The position numbers and the translations under genes were made by a program. From Gillisia limnaea DSM 15749 (GTDB lineage Bacteria; Bacteroidota; Bacteroidia; Flavobacteriales; Flavobacteriaceae), in contig NZ_JH594606.1 of assembly GCF_000243235.1 (NCBI RefSeq), positions 2,089,448-2,153,447 on the forward strand: 64,000 bases of DNA, written 5' to 3'. The notes beneath the pieces were generated by a model. The model ran no database searches. It was given only the letters and a program-made list of their open reading frames with translations, and was not told the origin of the DNA. Positions 16,518-25,918 of this stretch are shown piece after piece. The number at the start of each line of letters is the position of its first letter. Position 1 is the stretch's first letter.

Positions 16518-16718
16518 ATGAAAATTTTCATCTATATTCTAATTTTACTTTCGCTAGGCGTGATCGTTTACAATTTCACTATCCTCAATTTTGACAATCT
16601 GCTTGGCAAAGAGAGTTCCATAGCTCTTATCGGGATTCTTGCAGCGGGAATCGTGATCGTGCTGCTTGGAATTCTGCTTACCTCAAAAGCAATAGATAGA
16701 AAGCATCGGAATAGTTAG
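16518..16718 (+). CDS. small two-helix membrane protein
   Basis: 66 residues. MKIFIYILILLSLGVIVYNF and SIALIGILAAGIVIVLLGIL are two hydrophobic helices separated by about 15 polar residues; the tail is basic (SKAIDRKHRN). Positioned 21 bp after marC on the same strand with no terminator between. No named family recognised. Confidence 0.7.
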   Translation: MKIFIYILILLSLGVIVYNFTILNFDNLLGKESSIALIGILAAGIVIVLLGILLTSKAIDRKHRNS

Positions 16719-16814
16719 TGGATTTTGATGTTCTAATTGGAGAAAATGCCTACGTAAGCTCCTGTATTTTGCTTCCCGGGGCAGCGAAGGAAAAAGGCTA
16801 CGCATAAAATAAGT

Positions 16815-16842
16815 GTGTAAGGATTTTCTTACACTAAAAAAT
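16815..16842 (-). terminator. possible terminator of the ctp operon
   Basis: GTGTAAG and CTTACAC form a perfect 7-bp stem with a 6-nt loop. On the minus strand it is followed by ACTTATTTTATG, a weak T-rich tract. It lies about 140 bp after the last minus-strand gene (16980). Confidence 0.35.
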
Positions 16843-16979
16843 CCCATTTTCAAAAAGTGGTGTTTAATTCCGCGAACATCCATGCCTGTATGACATTGCC
16901 AGAGAAATTGGTGCGGCAATAGCTACCGATATTTTTGACTGAATAGCACTAAGGCGAATCCGCCGTTGCGGATGATGTA

Positions 16980-17285
16980 CTAGAATAAGGTGAAATAGGT
17001 CACCACCGTAACCGGAAGTGCGGCGATCATTAGGATGATAAACGCTTTATGGATCTTTCTATAAATCAAAGCTCTTTTTAACTGTCTTTTGAATCTGGAA
17101 TCTGAGGAGGAATTTAATTGTTCCTTGATGGCTTTTAGTGAAACATTGGATGAATCTACCAAAATTTCCTTTTGAAGGAAGAGCAATGCGCTGTTATCCA
17201 ACAATCTAAAGCACACCGCGATTATATAGAAAAAAAGCGGGGAGAGCAGTAAAAATATGGCTGTGTAATCGTTGTAGGCATCCAT
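16980..17285 (-). CDS. small membrane protein of unknown function
   Basis: 101 residues. One hydrophobic segment at about 10-28 (AIFLLLSPLFFYIIAVCFRLL) and one at the C-terminus (AFIILMIAALPVTVVTYFTLF), joined by a basic helical linker (RFKRQLKRALIYRKIHK). It starts 14 bp after the tail-protease stop codon, so is likely part of that operon. No family recognised. Confidence 0.6.
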   Translation of the reverse strand: MDAYNDYTAIFLLLSPLFFYIIAVCFRLLDNSALLFLQKEILVDSSNVSLKAIKEQLNSSSDSRFKRQLKRALIYRKIHKAFIILMIAALPVTVVTYFTLF

Positions 17286-17299
17286 TGTTAACGAAGATA

Positions 17300-18886
17300 C
17301 TAGTTTGTTTGAGATAATTCTATCACTTTTTCTATAATTCGGTCATCGTTATTAATTATCCGTTGAAATTTATCATTACCAAAAAGTTGTTGTGCCATAG
17401 AAGCCTTTAAATATCTCTTTAGCAGGGGTCTGTATTCCTTGATTTCCATAGGAATATTTAGTTCTCTTGAAAACTGGAAAAAATCGGCCACTACTTTTTC
17501 GGTGATCATTTCTTCCTGCTGAAATTCTTTCCAGGAAAGAGCATTGTAATAATCCCTGTCTTTTTCCAGCACTTCAAAGACGAATTTGCTCAGGAAACCC
17601 TGGCGTAAGAGGTAGCTAAGATTTTCGCTTTCAAAATTGATGTCTTTTGGTACAAATACATCTGGGATAATGCCTCCTCCGCCATAGACTATTTTTCCGC
17701 CGGGGGTTACATATTTCAGGGAATCTTTCACGTGGATACTGTCTGCATATACCAATTCCCCGTTTTTATACCTGGAGGTGTAATCCTTGAAGTAGGACTC
17801 ATTTCCCTCTTTATAGGATTTTTGAATGGAGCGTCCGGTAGGGGTATAATACCTTGCAATGGTAAGCCTAACCGCGCTGCCGTCCCCCAGTTCCATCTCG
17901 CGTTGCACCAAACCTTTTCCATAGGAACGACGGCCAATAATTGTTCCCCGGTCGTTATCCTGAAAAGCTCCGGCTACAATCTCACTGGCCGATGCCGAAT
18001 TCTCATTGATAAGCACGAATATTTCATTGTTTTCAAAAGCTCCCTCGCTGGTAGAAAAGGTTTCCTCAATGGCGCCTTTTTTATTCTTGGTGAACAGGAT
18101 GAGTTTTCCATCCTCCAAAAATTCATCTACCATATTGATGGCTTCAGAAAGATAACCTCCCGGATTGTCACGAAGGTCCAGAGCGATCTTTTTAGCACCC
18201 TGAGATTTTAAGGTATTCAGGCTTTGTTTAAATTCCTTGTAGGTGGTTTCCGAAAAGCGGTTGATCTTTATATAACCAAGATCTGCGGTAAGCATATAGG
18301 CGGCATCTACACTCTTAAGCGGAACCCTTGCGCGGGTTACATCAAACTTCAGCAATTCCTTGATCCCTTTTCTAAAAATGGTTAACATGACCTTTGTGTT
18401 TTCTTTACCTTTTAGCTTAGAGGTAAGGGAGTCATTCGTGATATTTTTGTTGAACAACTGCGCATCATTTGCATACAGGATCCTGTCCCCGCCACGAATT
18501 CCAATCCTTTCGCTGGGACCACCTTCCAAAGGCTGGATAACCACAATGGTATCATTTACCGTGTAAAAACTTACACCAATACCCACAAAATCCCCCTGCA
18601 TGTTTTCGGTTACATTGGCATATTCGGTTTTGGGAATATATACCGAATGCGGATCCAGGTTTTCAAGGATCCTGTTTACGGTAACATCCACAATGCTGTC
18701 GGTATTTACCTCGTCTACATATTCATAATCTATGTAATCTATGAGGCGGGAGAGTTTTGCTTTCTTGGGATTGGAAGTGAACATCGTCTCGTTTGAAGAA
18801 AAGTCCAGCATGGCGCCCAGCAGAACTCCTGCGGCACAAGCCAGACCCAGTAAAAAGGGAAAATATATTTTAGATTTGTTCTTCAA
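17300..18886 (-). CDS. S41 carboxy-terminal (tail-specific) processing protease
   Basis: 528 residues. N-terminal signal anchor (IYFPFLLGLACAAGVLLGAML), PDZ domain at about 95-180 (GIGVSFYTVNDTIVVIQPLEGGPSERIGIRGGDRIL), and an S41 catalytic domain. The Ser-Lys dyad is at S299 (NSASASEIVAG) and K324 (SYGKGLVQ), 25 residues apart as in Tsp/CtpA. Periplasmic protease that degrades or trims proteins with unstructured C-termini. Its start overlaps the dCMP deaminase stop by 4 bp, so translation is probably coupled. Confidence 0.94.
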   Translation of the reverse strand: MKNKSKIYFPFLLGLACAAGVLLGAMLDFSSNETMFTSNPKKAKLSRLIDYIDYEYVDEVNTDSIVDVTVNRILENLDPHSVYIPKTEYANVTENMQGDFVGIGVSFYTVNDTIVVIQPLEGGPSERIGIRGGDRILYANDAQLFNKNITNDSLTSKLKGKENTKVMLTIFRKGIKELLKFDVTRARVPLKSVDAAYMLTADLGYIKINRFSETTYKEFKQSLNTLKSQGAKKIALDLRDNPGGYLSEAINMVDEFLEDGKLILFTKNKKGAIEETFSTSEGAFENNEIFVLINENSASASEIVAGAFQDNDRGTIIGRRSYGKGLVQREMELGDGSAVRLTIARYYTPTGRSIQKSYKEGNESYFKDYTSRYKNGELVYADSIHVKDSLKYVTPGGKIVYGGGGIIPDVFVPKDINFESENLSYLLRQGFLSKFVFEVLEKDRDYYNALSWKEFQQEEMITEKVVADFFQFSRELNIPMEIKEYRPLLKRYLKASMAQQLFGNDKFQRIINNDDRIIEKVIELSQTN

Positions 18887-19314
18887 TTGTCAAGTTCGTT
18901 TACGTGGCAGATTTCTACCCCTGCCTTTTCCAGGAATTTAAGCCCGGAATTATCCTTATAATCCATCTGGTATACCACCCTTATAATCCCGGCCTGGTGA
19001 ATAAGCTTACTGCAATCTTTGCAGGGGGACATGGTGATGTATAGGGTTGCCCCCTGGCAGGACTGGGTAGAAGCTGCCACTTTTAAAATGGCGTTGGCCT
19101 CTGCATGAAGCACATACCACTTGGTATATCCTTCCTCGTCCTCACAAAAATTTTCAAAACCGGTGGGGGTTCCGTTGTATCCGTCGGATATTATCATCCT
19201 GCCTTTCACAATAAGTGCGCCAACCTGCCTCCGGCGGCAGTGAGAAAGTTTGCCCCATTCCCGGGCTATTCGCAAATATGCTTTATCGTATTTCAGTTGC
19301 TTCTTTTCCTGCAT
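18883..19314 (-). CDS. dCMP deaminase family protein (ComEB-like)
   Basis: 143 residues. Zinc-dependent deaminase signatures HAEANAIL and SPCKDCSKLI provide the catalytic Glu and the zinc ligands. VGALIVKGRMIISDGYNGTPTGFENFC matches dCMP deaminase substrate-loop sequence. Predicted to convert dCMP to dUMP for thymidylate synthesis. ComEB-type annotation in related organisms is by homology only. It is the first gene of a unit with the S41 protease. Confidence 0.9.
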   Translation of the reverse strand: MQEKKQLKYDKAYLRIAREWGKLSHCRRRQVGALIVKGRMIISDGYNGTPTGFENFCEDEEGYTKWYVLHAEANAILKVAASTQSCQGATLYITMSPCKDCSKLIHQAGIIRVVYQMDYKDNSGLKFLEKAGVEICHVNELDN

Positions 19315-19422
19315 AATGTTAAGGTTCCGGCAATAGTAGAGGAGCGCTTATGATTTACAAACAAGGCAGCCTACTAAAATATTGCAAGGTGAGGGTTAAA
19401 ACAATTTAGTTGCGTTAAATTT

Positions 19423-20013
19423 TTATAAAAATGCCTGAAAATTTTCCCGTAAGATAGGGAGAATTATTCCTATAACTATTGCTGAAAGTATCAGGATCCA
19501 GTCCCGCCTGTTCACCCGGAATAAATTCTGGAATAGAAAGGACAGGATGAGTACGATTAACACCACAATTACCTGTGCGGCTTCTATTCCCAATGCAAAT
19601 TCCACCAGGGGCAGGAATTTGCTTTCGGTACCCGAAGCGATCATCTTGAAATAGGTTGAAAATCCCAACCCGTGAATGATCCCAAAGAAGGCGGTGGCAA
19701 AATATAGCAAGACCGCATTTTTCTGAGATTCCTTCTTTTTGGCGGTGAAAATATTATAGAGCGACGTAATAAGAATGGTCACTGCAATAAGCAGTTCTAC
19801 CCAGCGGCTGCTCACCGTAACTACACCGTACACAGAAAGAAACAATGCCAGGGTATGCCCCAGGGTGAAAATAGTCACCAGCCACAGCACCCTTTTCCAG
19901 GAATTAAAAGAGTAGGCAGCCACCAGCACTATAAGAAAAAGAATATGGTCATAGGCGTTCCAGTCCAACACGTGTTCCAGGCCTAATTGAAAATATAACC
20001 AGAATTGCGACAT
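19423..20013 (-). CDS. HupE/UreJ family membrane protein
   Basis: 196 residues, about six membrane helices. GLEHVLDWNAYDHILFLIVLVAAYSF carries the characteristic Gly-x-Glu-His and Asp-His, and TLGHTLALFL and GIIHGLGFSTYF add conserved His residues that could coordinate a metal such as nickel or cobalt. The family includes nickel permeases of hydrogenase and urease clusters, but no such cluster is present here, so the substrate is open. 108 bp separate it from the deaminase gene. Confidence 0.85.
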   Translation of the reverse strand: MSQFWLYFQLGLEHVLDWNAYDHILFLIVLVAAYSFNSWKRVLWLVTIFTLGHTLALFLSVYGVVTVSSRWVELLIAVTILITSLYNIFTAKKKESQKNAVLLYFATAFFGIIHGLGFSTYFKMIASGTESKFLPLVEFALGIEAAQVIVVLIVLILSFLFQNLFRVNRRDWILILSAIVIGIILPILRENFQAFL

Positions 20014-20070
20014 AGTTAAATTATGTTAAAGGCCGAAAGTACGATATATTGTTAAATTGGAAAAGCAGGT

Positions 20071-20140
20071 GAATGTTGAATTTTGAATGGTGAATGTTGA
20101 ATTTTGAAAGGGGAATGTTGAATTGTGAATTTTGAATTTT
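20071..20140 (+). repeat. degenerate heptamer tandem repeat
   Basis: Ten consecutive 7-bp units, nearly all GAAT followed by three variable bases (GAATGTT, GAATTTT, GAATGGT and so on). The same kind of unit appears in reverse complement at 33803-33823, and related 7-bp units lie within the large array at 33 kb. Confidence 0.8.
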
Positions 20141-20289
20141 GACAGAGTTTGTGGTTCAGCTTTGTTTAAATGTTGGTTCTTATTTTCCTGCATTTTCGTT
20201 AAAAGGATTGTAAAACCAGACTTTTAATGTAAAAAAACGGTTAAGAAAAGTTATATTTCCGTGTTGAACCTCTATAAGAAGCCAAAAAA

Positions 20290-23200
20290 TTGAAAAAAGA
20301 TAAACTTATCAAGTCAAAGAATGAATTTCCTGTGGTGGGAATTGGTGCTTCGGCGGGAGGCTTAAAAGCCTTTAAAAGTTTTGTTACAAGTATTCCCGAA
20401 AAATCGGGTATTGCCTACGTTCTTGTACAACACCTCGATCCCAACCATACAAGCCTCTTACCCGAAATCTTACAAAAGGTTACTAAAATAAAGGTTTTGG
20501 AAATTACCGATGATATTGATGTGGAACCGGATAATATCTATATTCTACCGTCCAACAAAATGCTCCTGGCAAATGATGGCATATTAAAACTTGAACCACG
20601 GCCTAAACCAGAAAAAGGTAAAAATAACCTCCCCATAGACCTTTTTTTTAATTCCCTTGCCAATGTACATCAATCTCATTCTATTGGGGTTATCCTATCT
20701 GGATCTGGTTCCGATGGAACAGAAGGGTTTAAAGCTATTAAAAATAAAAATGGGACTACGTTTGCCCAGGATGAAGCTTCGGCCGAGTGGAACGACATGC
20801 CTAGAAATGCTGTGGAGGCAGGCGTTGTAGATTTTGTATTGCCACCGGAAAAAATCCCGGCAAAAATTGTAGATCTTATAGGTGCACGTAATGAGGATAA
20901 GGGAGAGGAACAAGATAATTCTGAAGACAATCCTAAAGCGATAAAGGAAATATTGGATTTGTTGCATGAGCGCCGGGGGACAGACTTTACCTATTATAAA
21001 AAAACTACGATTCGCAGAAGAATAGATCGCCGGATAACGATCAATAAATGCGAAAATATTGATGCGTACCTCAATTTCATGCAAAATAATAATGAGGAAA
21101 AAGATTTATTATATCAGGATCTATTGATTCCTGTAACCGATTTTTTCAGGGATCCAAAAATATTCGATCATCTATGTCAGACGGTTTTCCCGCATATTTT
21201 AAACAATAGAAAGAATGGTGATCCAATAAGGATATGGGTAGCGGGGTGTAGCACGGGGCAGGAAGCCTATACGTTTGCCATTTGCCTAAGGGAGCAAATG
21301 GAAGCCAATCTCAATCCTTGGGAAAAAGTACAAATCTTTGCAACCGACATTAGTGAACCGGCCATTGCAAAGGCCCGAAAAGGCTTATATAAAAAGGAAG
21401 AACTTGAGAGCCTTAGTTCGCAGCGTATTCTTAAATTCTTTACTAAGTCCAATGGTAAATATCGTATAAATAAAGAGGTGCGGGAGATGTGCGTGTTTGC
21501 CGAGCAAAATTTTTTGAAGGATCCTCCATTTGGGAATATGGATTTAATCAGTTGCCGTAATGTACTGATATATATGGAACCCTATTTACAAAAAAAGGCG
21601 CTCACCACTTTTTACTATGCACTAAAACCGAAAGGCTTTTTATTGCTGGGCAAATCTGAAACAGGAAGTACAGTGAGTGAATTATTTGCCAGTGAGAATA
21701 AGGCGAGTAAGTTATATATCCGTAAGGAAGTGCCTGGTAAATTAATCCTGCCTCCTAAACAGGTTGGCAAGCAAAGCCGCCGTGAACGGGATGATCGTAT
21801 CACCCAAACCGAGGATAAGGGCACCAATTTTGAAAAAGCGGCAAATACGCTTTTACTAAATGAATATACCCCGGCAGGGGTCGTGGTTAATGAGGCCATG
21901 GATATAGTGTATTTTAAAGGCGATACGGGAAACTATTTGCAACAACAAACCGGGAAGCCTAGCTATAACCTGATTAAAATTGCAAGGTCTGGGTTAACTT
22001 TTGAGCTGCGTAGCTTACTGCAAAAAGCAAAAAAGAACAATGATAGGGTGCAAAAGGAAAATATCCCCATAAAAGTGGTAAATACCACCTTAGTTGTTTC
22101 TTTGGAAGTTGTTCCACTTCCTAATATGGCCGAACCCTATTTTATGGTGCTTTTTCATACCAAAGAATTAGAGGCTAACACAGTTATGATTACTGCGGAA
22201 AAGGAAAATAAAAGTGAGCCAGATCCTAAGGATCAACTAATAGCACGACTACAAAAAGAACTTCAACAAACCCGTGAAGACATTCTGGAAATCACGGAAG
22301 ACCAGGAGGCTGCTAACGAAGAACTTCAAAGCTCCAACGAAGAGCTGTTAAGCAGTAGTGAAGAGCTACAAAGCCTGAACGAAGAATTGGAAACCAGCAA
22401 GGAAGAATTACAAAGTACCAATGAAGAGCTTACATCTGTAAACCAGGAACTTGTTAGCTTGAATGAGCAAGTAACCGAGGAGCGCAATTTTGCCGAAGTG
22501 GTAGTCGAGACTGTGCGGGAACCCTTGGTGGTGCTGGACAAGGATCTTAAGGTAATAAGTGCAAACACTTCTTTTTATATAACATTTCAGGTAAAAGAAT
22601 CAGAGACCATAGGAAGATTGATCTATGAATTGGGAAATAAACAGTGGGACATCCCTGAATTGCGGAACCGGCTGGAATCTATATTGCCGAAAAGGGAAAG
22701 CTTTGTGGATTTTGAGATCACCCACACCTTTAAAGCTATTGGGGAGCGTACTATGCTCTTAAATGCCCGGGAGATAAAAGGAGAAAATAAATCCAGAAAA
22801 ATGGTCCTATTGGCCATTGAAGATATTACGGAAAAAAAGCATCTGCGGCAAAAAGAAAAGGAACGTTTGGCAAAATTCAAAAACCTCGTGGTACAGGCCC
22901 CGGTGGCAATTATGTTTTTAAAAGGGGAAGATTATCAGGTAGAATTGGCCAACGATTTTTACCTGCAGTTGGTAGAAAAAGAAAAAGATTTTATTGGCAG
23001 GCCCGTTTTTGAATCGCTGCCGGAACTTAAATCTCAGGGAATTGAGGATATTCTGGATGAAACAGTGAAAAGTGGAGAACCTTATTACGCTAAGGAACTG
23101 GAATTAACAATAAACAGGAACAACAAAAGCAAACGTGGCTTTTACAACTTTGTATGCCAACCTATACGTGGCTGGGAAGGCACAGTTACAGGAATCATGG

Positions 23201-24732
23201 TAATAGCCACCGAGGTAACAGAACAGGTGCTTGCCCGAAAAAAGGTGGAGGAAACTGTGCACAGGTACAATGAAATGATCTATTCTTCCCCCTCCCTGAT
23301 GGCCATCCTCGAGGGCGAAAATTTTATACTTACGGTAGCAAATGATGCCATGCTGGATCAACTGGGAAAAGGGAAGGGGATTATTGGCAAACCCTATCTG
23401 GTTGCGGTACCGGAACTGGAAGAACAAGGATTGGGCGATTTTTTGCGGGAGGTCTATAAAACAGGAAAACCATATAAGGCCCATGAAATGCCTTTATACA
23501 TAGTGCGGGAAGGAGAAAGGGAACTCAACTATTATAATTTTGTGTACCAGCCCCAAAGGGATGTTCAGGGAAAAATTATAGGGGTGGCGATTATCGCCAC
23601 CGAGGTCACAGCACAGGCAGAGTTCAATAAAGAAATAAGGGAAAGTGAAGCCCGGTACCACCAAATGACAGACCTGATGCCAGACATGATAGTCAATGCC
23701 ACCGTTGATGGGGAGGTCTTTTATTACAACAAAGGCTGGACAGATTTTACGGGATGGGATATGAAAAAGCTAAAGAAACAGGGCTGGTGGAATTTGATAC
23801 ATCCGGAGGATTCGCCTACGGTTGAACAAAACTGGATGAGAGCAGTGAAGACCGGCAACGATTTTGAGATGGAACTGAGAATTCTTGACAAAAATGGTGA
23901 TTTCAAATGGCACCTTAGCCGCTCTGTCCCCGTGAAGGATGAAAAGGGAAAAATCCTTATGTGGGTAGGTGCAAGTACCGAAATACAGAAACTAAAGGAT
24001 GAGGAAAAACGCAAGGAGGGCTTCCTTAAAATGGTAAGCCATGAGCTCAAGACCCCTATTACCTCCATAAAGGGATACACACAACTCCTGTTGAGTTTGA
24101 TGGAAGACGATACTGAAATTCAGATGAATTCCCTGCACATAAAACCATCCTTGCAACGCATTGATAGTCAAATATCCAGATTGACACGATTGATTTCTGA
24201 AATGTTGGATATTGATAGGATTAAAGACAGCCAGCTCCTTTTCCAAAGCGAACTATTTAATTTAAATGAGCTTGTTAAGGACACTATCGATGATATTAAA
24301 TACGCCTATAAACAAACCAATATTAGCTTGAAGATAGAAACCACTTGCCTGGTCAATGCAGATAGGGACAGGATAGGGCAGGTACTTATCAATTTTATTA
24401 CCAATGGAATCAAGTACTCACCAGATGACCAGAATATTGAAGTCAGGGTTTTCCAAACGAAGGATAATAAGGTTTCTGTTAGTGTAAAGGATCATGGGAT
24501 TGGTATTGAAAAGAAGGATCAACAAAACATTTTTAAACGTTTTTACCGTGTAAGTGGAAAGGATGAGGAAACCTATTCTGGTTTTGGGATCGGTTTGTAT
24601 TTAGCGAAGGAAATTATAGAGCGGCACAATGGCCACGTAAAGGTAAAGAGCAAAAAAGCAGTGGGTTCAGAATTTATTTTTACCCTGCCCATCAATACCA
24701 AAACAGATGTGAAAAGGAATGAAGATGAATAA
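20290..24732 (+). CDS. CheB-CheR-PAS hybrid sensor histidine kinase
   Basis: 1480 residues. A stop codon lies at 20275 and no ATG precedes the CheB domain, so the TTG at 20290 is the start. Domains in order: CheB methylesterase (about 10-195; GIGASAGGL, LVQHLDPNH, SGSGSDGTEG), CheR methyltransferase (about 215-475; WVAGCSTGQEAYTFA, SCRNVLIYM), a long coiled coil of EEL-type heptads (about 650-735), four PAS/PAC-type regions, HisKA (KMVSHELKTPITSIKGY) and HATPase_c (FGIGLYLAKEIIERHNG). No membrane segment. A cytosolic multi-input sensor is inferred. Two response regulators follow, the first overlapping by 14 bp. Confidence 0.93.
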   Translation: MKKDKLIKSKNEFPVVGIGASAGGLKAFKSFVTSIPEKSGIAYVLVQHLDPNHTSLLPEILQKVTKIKVLEITDDIDVEPDNIYILPSNKMLLANDGILKLEPRPKPEKGKNNLPIDLFFNSLANVHQSHSIGVILSGSGSDGTEGFKAIKNKNGTTFAQDEASAEWNDMPRNAVEAGVVDFVLPPEKIPAKIVDLIGARNEDKGEEQDNSEDNPKAIKEILDLLHERRGTDFTYYKKTTIRRRIDRRITINKCENIDAYLNFMQNNNEEKDLLYQDLLIPVTDFFRDPKIFDHLCQTVFPHILNNRKNGDPIRIWVAGCSTGQEAYTFAICLREQMEANLNPWEKVQIFATDISEPAIAKARKGLYKKEELESLSSQRILKFFTKSNGKYRINKEVREMCVFAEQNFLKDPPFGNMDLISCRNVLIYMEPYLQKKALTTFYYALKPKGFLLLGKSETGSTVSELFASENKASKLYIRKEVPGKLILPPKQVGKQSRRERDDRITQTEDKGTNFEKAANTLLLNEYTPAGVVVNEAMDIVYFKGDTGNYLQQQTGKPSYNLIKIARSGLTFELRSLLQKAKKNNDRVQKENIPIKVVNTTLVVSLEVVPLPNMAEPYFMVLFHTKELEANTVMITAEKENKSEPDPKDQLIARLQKELQQTREDILEITEDQEAANEELQSSNEELLSSSEELQSLNEELETSKEELQSTNEELTSVNQELVSLNEQVTEERNFAEVVVETVREPLVVLDKDLKVISANTSFYITFQVKESETIGRLIYELGNKQWDIPELRNRLESILPKRESFVDFEITHTFKAIGERTMLLNAREIKGENKSRKMVLLAIEDITEKKHLRQKEKERLAKFKNLVVQAPVAIMFLKGEDYQVELANDFYLQLVEKEKDFIGRPVFESLPELKSQGIEDILDETVKSGEPYYAKELELTINRNNKSKRGFYNFVCQPIRGWEGTVTGIMVIATEVTEQVLARKKVEETVHRYNEMIYSSPSLMAILEGENFILTVANDAMLDQLGKGKGIIGKPYLVAVPELEEQGLGDFLREVYKTGKPYKAHEMPLYIVREGERELNYYNFVYQPQRDVQGKIIGVAIIATEVTAQAEFNKEIRESEARYHQMTDLMPDMIVNATVDGEVFYYNKGWTDFTGWDMKKLKKQGWWNLIHPEDSPTVEQNWMRAVKTGNDFEMELRILDKNGDFKWHLSRSVPVKDEKGKILMWVGASTEIQKLKDEEKRKEGFLKMVSHELKTPITSIKGYTQLLLSLMEDDTEIQMNSLHIKPSLQRIDSQISRLTRLISEMLDIDRIKDSQLLFQSELFNLNELVKDTIDDIKYAYKQTNISLKIETTCLVNADRDRIGQVLINFITNGIKYSPDDQNIEVRVFQTKDNKVSVSVKDHGIGIEKKDQQNIFKRFYRVSGKDEETYSGFGIGLYLAKEIIERHNGHVKVKSKKAVGSEFIFTLPINTKTDVKRNEDE

Positions 24733-25093
24733 AATATTGGTGGTCGATGATGACCGCATTATAGGAGAAATGCTAAAATTCGCGGTCGGCTCTAAAGGCT
24801 ATTTTGCAGTGATTTCTAACAAACCGGAGCAAACGGTCCATAACATTTTCCACAATGGTATTGATCTGGTTATGTTAGATCTATTTATATTTGGGGTGAG
24901 TGGTATAGAGGTTTGCAAGGAACTACGGGAAAATGAAACAACCGCTCAGGTACCTATACTAATGATGTCTGGCCTTAGTGGAGTTAAAAAAAAGTGTTTG
25001 GCGGCCGGGGCTACGGATTTTATATCGAAGCCCTTTGAGATGAAGACTCTCTTTTCAAAGATTGAGACTATTTTAACACAAAAAAATGTATAA
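24719..25093 (+). CDS. single-domain response regulator 1
   Basis: 124 residues, receiver domain only. Acidic pocket VVDDDR, phosphoacceptor Asp at residue 54 (LVMLDLF), Thr/Ser switch region MMSGLSG and Lys in ISKPFE. No output domain, so it must act through protein contacts or phosphotransfer. The start overlaps the kinase gene by 14 bp; a second ATG two codons in is equally plausible. The overlap strongly suggests it is a partner of the upstream hybrid kinase. Confidence 0.93.
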   Translation: MKMNKILVVDDDRIIGEMLKFAVGSKGYFAVISNKPEQTVHNIFHNGIDLVMLDLFIFGVSGIEVCKELRENETTAQVPILMMSGLSGVKKKCLAAGATDFISKPFEMKTLFSKIETILTQKNV

Positions 25094-25119
25094 TTAGCTA
25101 TCTTTTAAAAAAATTTAAG

Positions 25120-25497
25120 ATGGATAAAATTTTACTGGTTGAGGATGATCATAACCTGGGTATTATGATTTGTGAATTGCTTGAATCAAATGGACATGAG
25201 GTTAAGCTTTTAAGGATGGCAGATAAAACAGTCAAAAATCTTCTGGAAGATAAGTTTGATTTGGTAGTAATGGATAAACTATTGAGCGGGATGGACGGGA
25301 CCAGTATTTGCGCTGAAATTAGAAAAACAGATACCATTTCACAGACACCCATCCTTATGATGTCCGCACTCAACGGTGCCAGAAAAATTTGTATTGATGC
25401 CGGAGCCACTGATTTTATATATAAACCCTTTGATATAAAGGACTTATTTGCGATTGTTAAGGAAACAATAGGCAAGGGGAAGGTTCGAAATGATTAA
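25120..25497 (+). CDS. single-domain response regulator 2
   Basis: 125 residues, receiver only. VEDDHN pocket, Asp52 (LVVMDKLLSGMDG), MMSALNG and Lys in IYKPFD. It resembles regulator 1 along its whole length (shared PILMMS-L-G, AGATDFI-KPF), so the pair looks like a tandem duplication. It is 26 bp downstream. Two receivers fed by one kinase may compete, one acting as phosphate sink; this is inference. Confidence 0.92.
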   Translation: MDKILLVEDDHNLGIMICELLESNGHEVKLLRMADKTVKNLLEDKFDLVVMDKLLSGMDGTSICAEIRKTDTISQTPILMMSALNGARKICIDAGATDFIYKPFDIKDLFAIVKETIGKGKVRND

Positions 25498-25556
25498 ATA
25501 GTTCAGTTTCTCCAATTGAATTTATGCATACCCTTATCCCTAAAATTATCAAAGCA

Positions 25557-25740
25557 TGTCATTCTTAACGCAGTGAAGAATCCTGCGCATTCATTGGACG
25601 AATCATGTTTGAAAGGCGATGCAAGTTTTACTCCGCCCAACCTTGACTCAAAGTAGGGATTCTTCCTCGCCCAAAAGCTCGTTCAGAATGACAAAAAAAC
25701 CCTGGGTATGTCATTCTGAACGCAGTGAAGAATCCTGCGC
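25557..25740. repeat. palindromic/direct intergenic repeat cluster
   Basis: A 32-bp sequence beginning TGTCATTCTTAACGCAGTGA occurs at 25557-25588 and again, with TGAACG, at 25709-25740. A related inverse arm lies between them (25654-25692, GGGATTCTTCC then GTTCAGAATGACA). The first copy and the inverse arm could fold into a large hairpin. I know this motif as a common intergenic repeat in Bacteroidota genomes, comparable to REP sequences. The surrounding stretch 25498-25918 contains no gene. Confidence 0.8.
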
Positions 25741-25918
25741 CCGGATAAGGTCTAAACCCTCTCTCCTCTGCCCACTAAACTCTTACGAATTTACCTGATG
25801 AGAGGGGAGAATTTGCCTCTGGAAATCTTTAACATTGTTGTCAGATTCTATTTACAGGATTGATAATGAGAAGTTTAAATTTTTATTTATATTTATAACA
25901 ACCTAAAAACCAGACGTT

